Positions 6,451 to 13,529 of a stretch of DNA of 14,456 nucleotides are shown here, piece by piece. The notes under the pieces were generated by a model, which had not been told where the DNA came from, searched no databases, and saw nothing but the letters and a program-made list of their open reading frames with translations. The stretch is from Acidobacteriota bacterium. GTDB lineage: Bacteria > Acidobacteriota > Terriglobia > Terriglobales > Acidobacteriaceae. The DNA is taken from the NCBI GenBank assembly GCA_021781075.1, contig JAJXXN010000123.1:1-14456 (forward strand), given 5' to 3'. Position numbers and translations under genes: made by a program. The stretch's first letter is position 1. Every line of letters starts with the position of its first letter.

Positions 6451-7603
6451 AATTTGTGCCGGAATATGGCGACCACGTCTCACCGCCGTCCGTGCTCATC
6501 CAGGCATGGTTTGATTCGTTCCTTAGCAGCACTTCCGCGCCGCCCTTGCCACCGCCCGGTGCGTTCAACAACACGATCGCCTTGCCCTTCCACTGCTTGC
6601 GAATTGTGCGCCAGCTTGCGCCGCCGTCCGGCGAGAGGAATAGTTTTCCGTTCTCATCAAGCGCCAGTTCATTTCCGCCGGCAACCAGGCTGCTGGCAAC
6701 CGCGCCGCCGCCGGGCAGCGCAGTTGACGAATTGGCGCGCGGCCTTGCCATCGCGGGATGCGGCATCTCCGCGCTGCTCCCATGGACCGGGTAAGCCGCT
6801 CCCGGGGCGCTGCCGCTGTCCAAGCTCTCCATCTTCATCGTGCTCGCGTCTGCCTGTGCGGTTGCCACGGGTTCACGGCTGTCGTAACTTGTCATCTCCG
6901 ACTGGTTGCGCAAGCTGGCTTTGGCCGCGGCACTCTGCATGCGCTGTTGTTCCACGCTGCGCTCCTGCTCAATCAGTTGCCGTGCTTTGGGAGCGGCTTC
7001 GTAATGCGTCGCGCTAGAACGCCCCGGAACCGGGGCTGGCAACATACCGCCCTCGGTGGCAGGGAGCGCCGCCACGGCCGGCAACGCAGCTGTGGCAATG
7101 CCGCCTGTGGATGGATTCGCCACCGCCTCCGCGGGCGGCATTGCTTTCCTGGCAGGCGCGGGGGATGGCACGGGCGAGGGTGCGTTCTGCGCCTCCGCTT
7201 TCTTGGCCGCGGATTTTTCTTCCTCCGGCCTTGTTTCCGGCTCCACCATCATGGCCTGTTCGGATTGCGGCCTGGGACCCTTGTTCACCGCCTCGTTAGT
7301 ATCGCCCCGCTTCTCCGTGTGCTGGTACGCCAACCAGCCTGCGACGCCCACGCTCATCAGCAACACAGCCGCGACCGCGGCGAAGCGCCAGTTGAACCAT
7401 CCCCCGCGCGCAGACGAGGGGCTCACTGCCTCAACGCGCGCCGTTTCGTTCTCCGCGGCTTCCTGCGCCAAATAAACAACCCCGCGGCAGCGCGCGCAAT
7501 CGGCTAGGTGGGCAAGCACATTCGTCCGCTCCGCTCCATTCAGCGCGTGCTCGGCAAAGGCGGCGAGCAGGTTCGCATCCGGATGCCCGTTGGTCTTAGT
7601 CAT
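6422..7603 (-). CDS. Zinc-finger transmembrane anti-sigma factor with a C-terminal Asp-box domain
   Basis: The 393-residue product has anti-sigma layout. A cytoplasmic N-terminal zinc-finger domain carries HLADCARC (H32, C36, C39; zf-HC2 type). One membrane span covers about 73-93. A long Ala/Pro/Ser-rich periplasmic region (about 100-300) leads to a short compact domain. That end domain holds two sialidase/BNR Asp-box motifs, SPDGGASW (324-331) and STDGGETW (370-377), each after a hydrophobic strand. Asp-boxes mark beta-propeller hairpins of sialidases and YCF48-like proteins. Two alone cannot make a full propeller, so this may be a partial or oligomeric domain. The ATG at 7603 overlaps the sigma gene end by 8 bases and has AGGGGG 8 bases upstream; an in-frame GTG at 7612 lacks spacing. 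It probably holds the upstream sigma factor inactive until an envelope signal arrives. Confidence 0.82.
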   Translation of the reverse strand: MTKTNGHPDANLLAAFAEHALNGAERTNVLAHLADCARCRGVVYLAQEAAENETARVEAVSPSSARGGWFNWRFAAVAAVLLMSVGVAGWLAYQHTEKRGDTNEAVNKGPRPQSEQAMMVEPETRPEEEKSAAKKAEAQNAPSPVPSPAPARKAMPPAEAVANPSTGGIATAALPAVAALPATEGGMLPAPVPGRSSATHYEAAPKARQLIEQERSVEQQRMQSAAAKASLRNQSEMTSYDSREPVATAQADASTMKMESLDSGSAPGAAYPVHGSSAEMPHPAMARPRANSSTALPGGGAVASSLVAGGNELALDENGKLFLSPDGGASWRTIRKQWKGKAIVLLNAPGGGKGGAEVLLRNESNHAWMSTDGGETWSPYSGTNSTDESSPSR

Positions 7604-8618
7604 CTGCCCCACCCCCTTTCACAACCTCTTCCGCTTGCGCACCGCCCCCCTGGTTCAGGAACGCGCCCACCGGCTCCCCTTGCAGGATTTTTTTGATCGG
7701 GATCTGCAGGTCGCGCACATCCGTCTCCATCATCTCCTCGATTTGCCGCTTGCTCAATCCTTCCTTCTGCAACCGTTTGCCCACGCGCCGCCTAGTCTGT
7801 TCCGCCAGCTTCGACACGGAACGGCTCACGGTGGATTCATGCACCCCCAGCAATCCGGCGACCTGCTTCAATGTGCGCCCGTCAATAAAATAGCTCGACA
7901 GAATAAACCGCTCTTCCGCGTCAAGCGCCTTCATCTCCGCCGCAAGCGCGCGCTCCAACCGGCCTTGGCCCTCGACGCCGAACCCCTCTCTCGTCTCAGG
8001 TTCGCGCGCATCGGCAAACTCTTCGCCTTCCGCGATTGCAACCTCGCGGCGCGTGGAGCGGTAGCCATCCACAAACCGCTGCGACAGCACGCTGCGCAGC
8101 CAGCCGGCCAGCGAGCCGCGCCCGTGGTAGTACTTCAGCGGCGATTGCCGCTTCCCGTCTTTTTCCTTGAGCCCGAAGAGGTCGGCGTAAAGCGAATCCG
8201 CAAGCTCCCGCCCCCGCTCTTCCGAACGCGCAATGGCATAGGCGGCCTTGTAAAGCGTTTCGCGGTACAGCAGCATGAACCGCTCCCATGCTTCCTCGCG
8301 GCCCGCGGCGCACTCGCGCGCCAGCAATAGGTCATCCAGCTTCATCGCGGCAACAAAGGCCAGCTTTTGTTTCTCACTCTCGGCGCCGCCATAGCGCGCA
8401 TGTGTGGCAATTTCCGCCACAGCCTCGGCAAACTGGACAAAGCCTTCATCCTCCGCCGCGCGCTCCTGCGCATGGGTCGAACTCCAGCTTGCCTCAAGCA
8501 GGGCAAGCGCGCCGGCCGGCAAGCCCAGCCCCATCCACTCCTTCGGGTTGGCCGCATCCTGCGCCAAGCTCTGTCTCCATGGGCAAATCAAACCGCACCT
8601 TGAGATTACACCGCCCAT
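7596..8618 (-). CDS. RNA polymerase sigma-70 family (ECF-like) factor with N- and C-terminal extensions
   Basis: This 340-residue protein carries sigma region 2 at about 105-190, with EEAWERFMLLYRETLYKAAY and the segment LKYYHGRGSLAGWLRSVLSQRFVDGYRS. Region 4 lies at about 222-285, with the helix-turn-helix GRTLKQVAGLLGVHESTVSR (247-266). No region 3 is evident, as in ECF factors. It is much longer than the usual 160-200 residues: about 100 residues precede region 2 and about 55 follow region 4, the latter including an amphipathic DVRDLQIPIKKILQ segment. The GRGSL-x2-WL pattern recalls a myxobacterial/acidobacterial sigma subgroup, from memory only. The ATG at 8618 has GAGGG 4 bases upstream. 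The anti-sigma gene starts within its last 8 bases, so the pair is translationally coupled. It probably directs transcription of an envelope-response regulon, perhaps including the divergent ARPP-1 gene and itself. Confidence 0.87.
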   Translation of the reverse strand: MGGVISRCGLICPWRQSLAQDAANPKEWMGLGLPAGALALLEASWSSTHAQERAAEDEGFVQFAEAVAEIATHARYGGAESEKQKLAFVAAMKLDDLLLARECAAGREEAWERFMLLYRETLYKAAYAIARSEERGRELADSLYADLFGLKEKDGKRQSPLKYYHGRGSLAGWLRSVLSQRFVDGYRSTRREVAIAEGEEFADAREPETREGFGVEGQGRLERALAAEMKALDAEERFILSSYFIDGRTLKQVAGLLGVHESTVSRSVSKLAEQTRRRVGKRLQKEGLSKRQIEEMMETDVRDLQIPIKKILQGEPVGAFLNQGGGAQAEEVVKGGGADD

Positions 8619-8747
8619 GCCACCCTCACAATTGCCGAATCAACGCGCCTCACCGCGGCCCAAAAATATTTCCGCAAGAAATGTGCCGCATCCCGTTCCA
8701 TGGATGCCGGCGGATTTGAAACTTCGCCCAGGGATACGGAGGAATCA
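8619..8747. promoter_or_regulatory. Divergent promoter region between the sigma operon and the ARPP-1 gene
   Basis: These 129 bases must hold the start signals of both divergent units. An inverted repeat GCATCC (8688-8693) / GGATGC (8702-8707) with an 8-base centre lies near the middle and could be an operator or chance. No convincing housekeeping -35/-10 pair was found on either strand, which fits promoters read by an alternative sigma factor but does not prove it. Confidence 0.4.
8738..8742 (+). promoter_or_regulatory. Ribosome binding site deciding the ARPP-1 start
   Basis: GGAGG is 5 bases before the ATG at 8748. Starting there puts a clean signal peptide at the N-terminus, whereas the in-frame ATG at 8700 would put 16 charged and polar residues in front of it. 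Confidence 0.7.
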
Positions 8748-10049
8748 ATGAAGAACCTGAAAAAAATCGCATCCATGCTTTCCCTCGCGGTGATGGGGCT
8801 CGCCGTGTGCTTCCATCTCGCCCCCATCCGGGGCGTGCAGGCCGCCAAGGGCCCGGAAGAGCCAGCCGCCCAATCCGCCGAGTACCGCGTTCTCGACCCC
8901 ATCGAATCCGGCGCCGTCACGCTGTACCCCATCGCCCGCATCGCGGCGGAATCACATGCAGCCGATTGGCGTTACATCACCCTCGATGAAGGCCTGCAAT
9001 CCGGCAAGGTGGTCATCACCGAGGCGGGCAAGGCCGCGGGGCTCGCGCGCAACCGCCGTCAACGCGATGGCGTCGGCGAGGATGCCGGCGCCTACGACTC
9101 TGTCAACACACTGGTCCTGGTCAACAACTCCGCGCACCCGTTGGTGCTGCTTGCAGGTGAAATTGTCACCGGCGGCCGCCAGGACCGCATCATCGCCAAG
9201 GACCGCATCGTCATGCCCCACAGCGCGCCGCTCGACCTTTCCGTATTTTGCATTGAGCCGCATCGCTGGACCGAACTCAGCGATAAATTCGGCTCCGCGG
9301 GGGCGGTCGCCCATCACAGCATGATCGTCGAGCCATCCGTGCGCCTTCAAGCCATGGACGCGCAGAACCAGCAGGAGGTTTGGAATGCAGTCAACAAATC
9401 CGTGGCCGCCGCCCATCCTGCCATGGCCATGCGCTCAACGACGAGAATCGGCGGCAGTGATGTTCATGGCTCCGGTTCCCAAGACGCGGGCTCCGGCGGC
9501 AGTTACGCCGAACCGGCCGCCACCAGCTCCTATGCCCGCGCCATGGCCGAGCCGGGGCAGCAGCAGGAGATTGACAAGGTCGCCGCGCCGGCACTTGTCA
9601 ATGACTCCGCAATGCCCGAGCGCCTGCGCAAGCAGAACGTGGTTGGCATCGTCGCCGCCATCAACGGCCACATCCTTTGGGCCGACCTCTTCGCCACGCC
9701 AGAGCTCTTGCAGGCCTACTGGGGCAAGCTTGTCCGCTCCTATGCCGCCGAGTCGCTGCATGATTCCGAGGCCCTTGGACCCGCGGCCAGCCGCGAGGAA
9801 GCGCTCAAGTTTATTGTCACCGTGGTCAAGGGGGAAGAGACAAGCGAGGGCTCAGCCGGCATTTACCGCTACTTTGAAGTGCAGGGAACACGCGACTCCG
9901 AGTTCACGCTCCAGGTCACTTTGCCGGGTACCGGCTTTGATCTTCATCGCGCCCGCATGGTGCACGAAAAAAGCGAGAAGCAGGGCACTCTCTACCGCGA
10001 CACAATCCCAGGCTACCGCCTGCGCCCCCGCCCCGGCGTAATCTACTAA
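8748..10049 (+). CDS. Secreted ARPP-1 domain protein of unknown function
   Basis: From the ATG chosen by its GGAGG site the protein has 433 residues. It begins with a signal peptide (KNLKK, hydrophobic stretch about 8-24, likely cleavage near GVQAA at 29-33), so it is exported. Residues about 45-215 match the ARPP-1 family (named for association with ARG and rhodanese-phosphatase superfamily proteins). Typical segments are TLVLVNNSAHPLVLLAGEI, VTGGRQDRIIAKDRIV and LSVFCIEPHRW. A Gly/Ser/Ala-rich linker (about 225-275) splits this from a second half with NVVGIVAAINGHILWADLF. No catalytic motif is known to me for this family. It is divergent from a sigma/anti-sigma operon, so it may be a regulon member or part of the sensing path. 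The family call is good; a function would be a guess. Confidence 0.78.
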   Translation: MKNLKKIASMLSLAVMGLAVCFHLAPIRGVQAAKGPEEPAAQSAEYRVLDPIESGAVTLYPIARIAAESHAADWRYITLDEGLQSGKVVITEAGKAAGLARNRRQRDGVGEDAGAYDSVNTLVLVNNSAHPLVLLAGEIVTGGRQDRIIAKDRIVMPHSAPLDLSVFCIEPHRWTELSDKFGSAGAVAHHSMIVEPSVRLQAMDAQNQQEVWNAVNKSVAAAHPAMAMRSTTRIGGSDVHGSGSQDAGSGGSYAEPAATSSYARAMAEPGQQQEIDKVAAPALVNDSAMPERLRKQNVVGIVAAINGHILWADLFATPELLQAYWGKLVRSYAAESLHDSEALGPAASREEALKFIVTVVKGEETSEGSAGIYRYFEVQGTRDSEFTLQVTLPGTGFDLHRARMVHEKSEKQGTLYRDTIPGYRLRPRPGVIY

Positions 10050-10073
10050 CCGCAGCAGTTCGCACACAACAAA

Positions 10074-10096
10074 GGGCGAGTCCAATGGACTCGCCC
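10074..10096. terminator. Hairpin terminator between the convergent ARPP-1 and purQ genes
   Basis: A perfect 10-base inverted repeat (GGGCGAGTCC, 10074-10083; GGACTCGCCC, 10087-10096) with a 3-base AAT loop lies 24 bases after the ARPP-1 stop and 18 bases after the purQ stop. Read on the minus strand it is followed by TTTGTTGTG, a short U-rich tract, so it suits purQ best. It may also stop the plus strand, although the tail there is not U-rich. Confidence 0.75.
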
Positions 10097-10114
10097 CATT
10101 CTGACCTCTGTTCA

Positions 10115-10810
10115 CTACTTTGTTGCCAGCGCCGCAATCATCGATTCAAAGATCCTCCACCCGTCCGCCGAGCCGAGCAGTGGCTCGCTCGAACGGTCCG
10201 GGTGCGGCATCATCCCCAGCACATTTTTCTTTTCATTCAATACGCCGGCAATATTGGCGAGCGAGCCGTTCGGGTTGGCCTCGGCTGTTATTTCGCCCGA
10301 GGGGGTGGAGTAGCGGAAGGCGATGCGCCCCTCGGCTTCAAGCCTCTTCAACTCCTCGGTGGTGCAATAGTAATTCCCCTCGGCATGCCCGATGGGAATC
10401 TTCAGCACCTCGCCTTTTTTCAATGTATTGGTGAAGGCAGTCTCCGTTGTCTCCACGCGCAGGTGCACCTGTTTGCAAATGTACTTCAACCCCGCGTTGC
10501 GCATCAGCGCGCCGGGCAGCAGGCCCGCCTCGGTCAAAATTTGAAAGCCGTTGCAGATGCCGAGCACCAGCCCGCCGCCGTCGGCGAACTTCTTCACCGA
10601 CTGCATCACCGGGGAAAAGCGCGCAATCGCGCCCGTCCGCAGGTAATCGCCATAGGCAAAGCCGCCCGGTACCAGCACCGCATCCACGCCCTTTAAATCA
10701 TCGGAGTCATGCCACAGGTAAGTCACGGGCTGGTGCGCAATCTCCGCAACCACATTGTGGGTATCGTGGTCGCAATTCGAGCCGGGAAAGATAATCACGC
10801 CGAATTTCAT
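10115..10810 (-). CDS. purQ: Phosphoribosylformylglycinamidine synthase subunit PurQ (glutaminase)
   Basis: The 231-residue product is a full-length PurQ, the class I glutamine amidotransferase subunit that frees ammonia from glutamine for PurL in the fourth step of de novo purine synthesis; PurS normally completes the complex. It shows FGVIIFPGSNCDHDT at the N-terminus, VPGGFAYGDYLR (47-58), the nucleophile C86 in GICNGFQ, GHAEGNYY (141-148), and the catalytic histidine H203 in GMMPHPDR. The third triad residue, usually Glu in HPE, is Asp (D205, codon GAC). No purS or purL lies in the window. The ATG at 10810 has no ribosome binding site, but GATAAT lies 8 bases before it, suggesting a leaderless message. 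A perfect hairpin follows the gene. Confidence 0.96.
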   Translation of the reverse strand: MKFGVIIFPGSNCDHDTHNVVAEIAHQPVTYLWHDSDDLKGVDAVLVPGGFAYGDYLRTGAIARFSPVMQSVKKFADGGGLVLGICNGFQILTEAGLLPGALMRNAGLKYICKQVHLRVETTETAFTNTLKKGEVLKIPIGHAEGNYYCTTEELKRLEAEGRIAFRYSTPSGEITAEANPNGSLANIAGVLNEKKNVLGMMPHPDRSSEPLLGSADGWRIFESMIAALATK

Positions 10811-10818
10811 AAGTCCAG

Positions 10819-10824
10819 ATTATC
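10819..10824 (-). promoter_or_regulatory. Candidate -10 element (GATAAT) of purQ, possibly leaderless
   Basis: On the minus strand GATAAT (five of six bases of the consensus) ends 8 bases before the purQ ATG. No good -35 hexamer is present at 16-19 bases and no Shine-Dalgarno sequence separates the two. Confidence 0.4.
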
Positions 10825-10849
10825 AGCATCCCCGTAAAAATGCCCGTGA

Positions 10850-10888
10850 CTCCCATCCGACGCGGGCCTTTTGCGCATGGGATGGGAG
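10850..10888 (-). terminator. Candidate terminator downstream of the GH31 gene
   Basis: CTCCCATCC (10850-10858) and GGATGGGAG (10880-10888) form a perfect 9-base inverted repeat with a 21-base loop, 20 bases after the GH31 stop. In the minus direction an ATTTTTA tract follows about 10 bases later. The large loop and offset tract make this less certain than the hairpin at 10074. It lies upstream of purQ, so an operator role is also possible. Confidence 0.45.
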
Positions 10889-10908
10889 CACACAAGTGGT
10901 TTGCCGAA

Positions 10909-13440
10909 TCAGTACGCCACCCGCAACTCAAATCCCTTTCCATCGTCCGTCACGACGGCGCGCGTCGAATGATGTTCTGAGTCATAGCTTGTCGGCACAT
11001 CGCCCGCCGCCGTCCGCGCGGATTTCGCCTCGCCCGGCGCGCCGTAAATCTCCACCGCAAACTCGCTCCACCAGGGGATGAACTTCCCCTCGCGCGCGCC
11101 CACCAGCACGGTCACCCCATCCACGCCAGCGTTGCAGGCAAATTGCAGGCGCAGGGAATTGCCATCCTTGAACGCGAAGCTCACTCCATCGTCCAGGTAA
11201 AGGCTCCCGCTGCAATCCCCTCCGGCCTTGGCGGGCGGATACACGCGCAGCGTCAGTGGCCCTGTCGGCTTTTCCATCGTGCTCTGGATCAGCGGCTGCT
11301 CGGGAAGAATCGCGCCCGCCTTCACAAACACCGGCAGCACGTCCGGGTCCGGTTTGATCTTCACTTCCTCCTGTTTCACCGTGGTGTTGTCAATGGCCTT
11401 GCGACCGCCGCTGGCTTCAACGCGCGCGCCGGTCCAATAGTCGTACCAGCCAACATTCGGCAGCGCCACTGCGTAAGTGTCCGGCGTGTCGGGATACGGG
11501 CTGTCGGCCACCAGAATCTTGTCACCGACCATGAAGCTGTTGGTGTCCGTGTCATCCAGCGGGGCGCCATCACGGGCGCCATCTGGAAATTCCAGGAAGA
11601 GCGGGCGCATGATGGGCAGCCCCGTGCGGCTCATCTCCTCAGCCACCGTGTAGAAGTACGGCAACAGCCGGTACCGTTCCTCGATCGCCGCGCGCCGCAA
11701 GGCCAAATCATGCTGCGTGCCGTTCTCCCACGGCTCCTGCGGAAGCGTGCCAATGGCCGTATGGTCGCGGTCGATTGGCTGGAAGGCCGCCACCTGCAGC
11801 CAGCGGGTCAACAACGCCGGTTGCGGGGAGCGCGCAAAGCCGCCCACGTCCGCGCCGCTCATCGCAAAGCCGCTCAGCCCCAGGTTGATCAGTTGCGGCG
11901 TCGTCTGACGAAGGTGGTTCCACGTGCTCGAGTTGTCGCCCGACCACGTCGCCGCGTATCGCTGCCCGCCCGCATAGCTGGCGCGCGTCAGCACAAACGG
12001 GCGCACATTCGGCGCAATATTCAGCAGCCCCTCATAGGTGCCGCGGCTGTTCTCCATCCCGAAAATATTGTGGATCTCCAGGTGCGTGGCCGTACGTTTT
12101 GCAAAGCCCGGCTCATTGATGCGGTGCTGGATATTGTCGGGCATGGTTTTTGAGGCAACCTCGAAGATTGCGGGCTCGTTCATGTCATTCCAGAAGCCGG
12201 CTGCGCCGCGGCCCACAAAATCCCTGTAGAGCGTCCCCCACCAATCACGCGCGCTTTGGTCCGTGAAATCCGGGAAGACCGATTTTCCCGGCCAAACCAC
12301 GCCAACATAGGTTGACCCATCGGGGTTCTTCACAAAGTGGTCCCCCGACGCGCCCTCGTCATACGGCTTGTAGCCCTGGTCCGGCAGGTAGGCAATGTGC
12401 AGGTCCGTGATGAGCACGGTGCGGATCATCTCCGCCTTTAAATCATTGAGCAACTGGTCAAAGTGTGGAAAACGGTCCGGGTCCACCGTGAATGGCCGAT
12501 TGTGCAACTGGTAGTCGATGTCGAGATACATCGCATCCACCGGAATCCGCTCCTCGCGCAACTTTGCCGCAATGCGCCGCACCTCGGCCTCGGGGTAATA
12601 GCTGTAGCGCGATTGCTGAAAACCAAGCGTCCACAGCGGCGGCAGCGGCGTCTTGCCCACCAGCCAGGCCCACGTCTCCACCACCCGCTTCGGCTCGGGC
12701 CCGTAGAAAACGTAATAATCCAGCGGGCCATCCACGGAGCCAAATGAGTAGCCGTCGCGGTATTCCTTGTTGAAGTCGAAGCTCGCGCGCCAGGTGTTGT
12801 CAAGGAAAACGCCCGTGGATACGCCCCTGTTGAAGGTCATGAAGAAGGGAATTGATTTGTAAATCGGGTCGGTTGACTCCTGCCAGCCGAAGGCATCGGT
12901 ATTCCAGTCGCTGAATGCCTCATTGCGCCGGTCCAACGGCCCCGGCTTGTCGCCCAGCCCATAGTAGTGCTCATCCTGTGGCGAGGCCTTGTAAGCGCGG
13001 AATTGGCCGCCATGAAATTCAACCGGGCGTCCCGTCAGGTCGGCCATCAGCACATGGCCCGCAAGGTCTGTGATCTTCATCTCCAGCGGGTTGCGCTGGA
13101 TGGTGACCCGCAGCTTCGCGGTCGTGAACCCCACCGCATCACTGCTGTTCGCCGGCTTCACCGCCGCCTGCGCCTGTCTCGCCGCGTCCAGCACCGCCCA
13201 GCTTGCGTCTTCAGGCAGGATGGGTGTCGGGCTGATGCGAACGCGAAGCACATCCTCGCGCAGCGCCGTCACCACCATCAAGGCGTCGCCCGAGCGGACC
13301 TCAATCCCATTCGGCAGCGGTTTGCTGGCGGTTACCCGGTCCAGCCGCACAAACCCGCGCTTGTCTTCGGCGCGGGCATGGGTTGTTGGTGGGATTGCGG
13401 CGGTCAATAGCACGGCAAGCACGGCAAGTTGTTTTTTCAA
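10909..13440 (-). CDS. Secreted GH31 alpha-glucosidase
   Basis: This 843-residue enzyme has an export signal (KKQ, hydrophobic 4-18, likely cleavage near HARA at 21-24), then the GH31 N-terminal beta-sandwich (about 30-240), the catalytic barrel (about 265-600) and C-terminal beta domains. Barrel motifs are clear: MYLDIDY (304-310), the nucleophile D419 in GFWNDMNEP, and the acid/base D502 in WSGDN. The WxDMNEP form is that of alpha-glucosidases rather than the alpha-xylosidases (KTDFGE type), so it should split terminal alpha-linked glucose from malto- or isomalto-oligosaccharides outside the cytoplasm. The start is TTG: an in-frame TAG lies 11 codons upstream, no ATG or GTG comes between, and the signal peptide fits. 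The ribosome binding site GGGGTG lies within an inverted repeat shared with the secretin tail. The linkage specificity is not certain. Confidence 0.93.
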   Translation of the reverse strand: MKKQLAVLAVLLTAAIPPTTHARAEDKRGFVRLDRVTASKPLPNGIEVRSGDALMVVTALREDVLRVRISPTPILPEDASWAVLDAARQAQAAVKPANSSDAVGFTTAKLRVTIQRNPLEMKITDLAGHVLMADLTGRPVEFHGGQFRAYKASPQDEHYYGLGDKPGPLDRRNEAFSDWNTDAFGWQESTDPIYKSIPFFMTFNRGVSTGVFLDNTWRASFDFNKEYRDGYSFGSVDGPLDYYVFYGPEPKRVVETWAWLVGKTPLPPLWTLGFQQSRYSYYPEAEVRRIAAKLREERIPVDAMYLDIDYQLHNRPFTVDPDRFPHFDQLLNDLKAEMIRTVLITDLHIAYLPDQGYKPYDEGASGDHFVKNPDGSTYVGVVWPGKSVFPDFTDQSARDWWGTLYRDFVGRGAAGFWNDMNEPAIFEVASKTMPDNIQHRINEPGFAKRTATHLEIHNIFGMENSRGTYEGLLNIAPNVRPFVLTRASYAGGQRYAATWSGDNSSTWNHLRQTTPQLINLGLSGFAMSGADVGGFARSPQPALLTRWLQVAAFQPIDRDHTAIGTLPQEPWENGTQHDLALRRAAIEERYRLLPYFYTVAEEMSRTGLPIMRPLFLEFPDGARDGAPLDDTDTNSFMVGDKILVADSPYPDTPDTYAVALPNVGWYDYWTGARVEASGGRKAIDNTTVKQEEVKIKPDPDVLPVFVKAGAILPEQPLIQSTMEKPTGPLTLRVYPPAKAGGDCSGSLYLDDGVSFAFKDGNSLRLQFACNAGVDGVTVLVGAREGKFIPWWSEFAVEIYGAPGEAKSARTAAGDVPTSYDSEHHSTRAVVTDDGKGFELRVAY

Positions 13441-13444
13441 TTGG

Positions 13445-13521
13445 CACCCCGGATGGCTCTGAATTATTTCCTATGAGCATACTTGCTGATGCGCGGGGCT
13501 GCAAAGTATTTCGCCGGGGTG
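13445..13521 (-). promoter_or_regulatory. Nested inverted repeat covering the GH31 ribosome binding site
   Basis: CACCCCGG (13445-13452) and CCGGGGTG (13514-13521) are perfect complements. Inside them ATACTTGC (13479-13486) pairs with GCAAAGTAT (13501-13509), leaving one bulged A at 13503. In minus-strand RNA the outer stem takes in GGGGUG, the only ribosome binding site candidate of the TTG start at 13440. Its partner lies 8 bases past the secretin stop, so only messages that begin upstream would contain both arms. Confidence 0.4.
13476..13504 (-). promoter_or_regulatory. Weak candidate promoter for the GH31 gene
   Basis: On the minus strand TTGCAG (13499-13504) and TATGCT (13476-13481) are separated by exactly 17 bases, matching three and four of six consensus bases. 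Transcription from here would omit the upstream arm of the nested repeat and leave the GH31 ribosome binding site free. Two weak hexamers at good spacing are only modest evidence. Confidence 0.25.
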
Positions 13522-13529
13522 AAGCCGCT

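Noticed and set aside
5487..6794. 435-codon plus-strand frame across the transporter gene and into the anti-sigma gene
   Set aside because: The translation is extremely Arg/His/Pro/Leu-rich and crosses two genes with clear motifs in other frames.
6758..7507. Plus-strand frame of 249 codons opposite the anti-sigma gene
   Set aside because: Cys/Arg/His-rich shadow. The minus-strand product has a zinc finger, a membrane span and Asp-boxes in one frame.
8688..8707. Inverted repeat GCATCC / GGATGC as a definite operator
   Set aside because: Only six base pairs; expected by chance at this length. Kept only as a remark in the divergent promoter region.
8700..8747. ATG at 8700 as start of the ARPP-1 protein
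   Set aside because: It would place charged residues ahead of the signal peptide; ATG 8748 has GGAGG 5 bases upstream.
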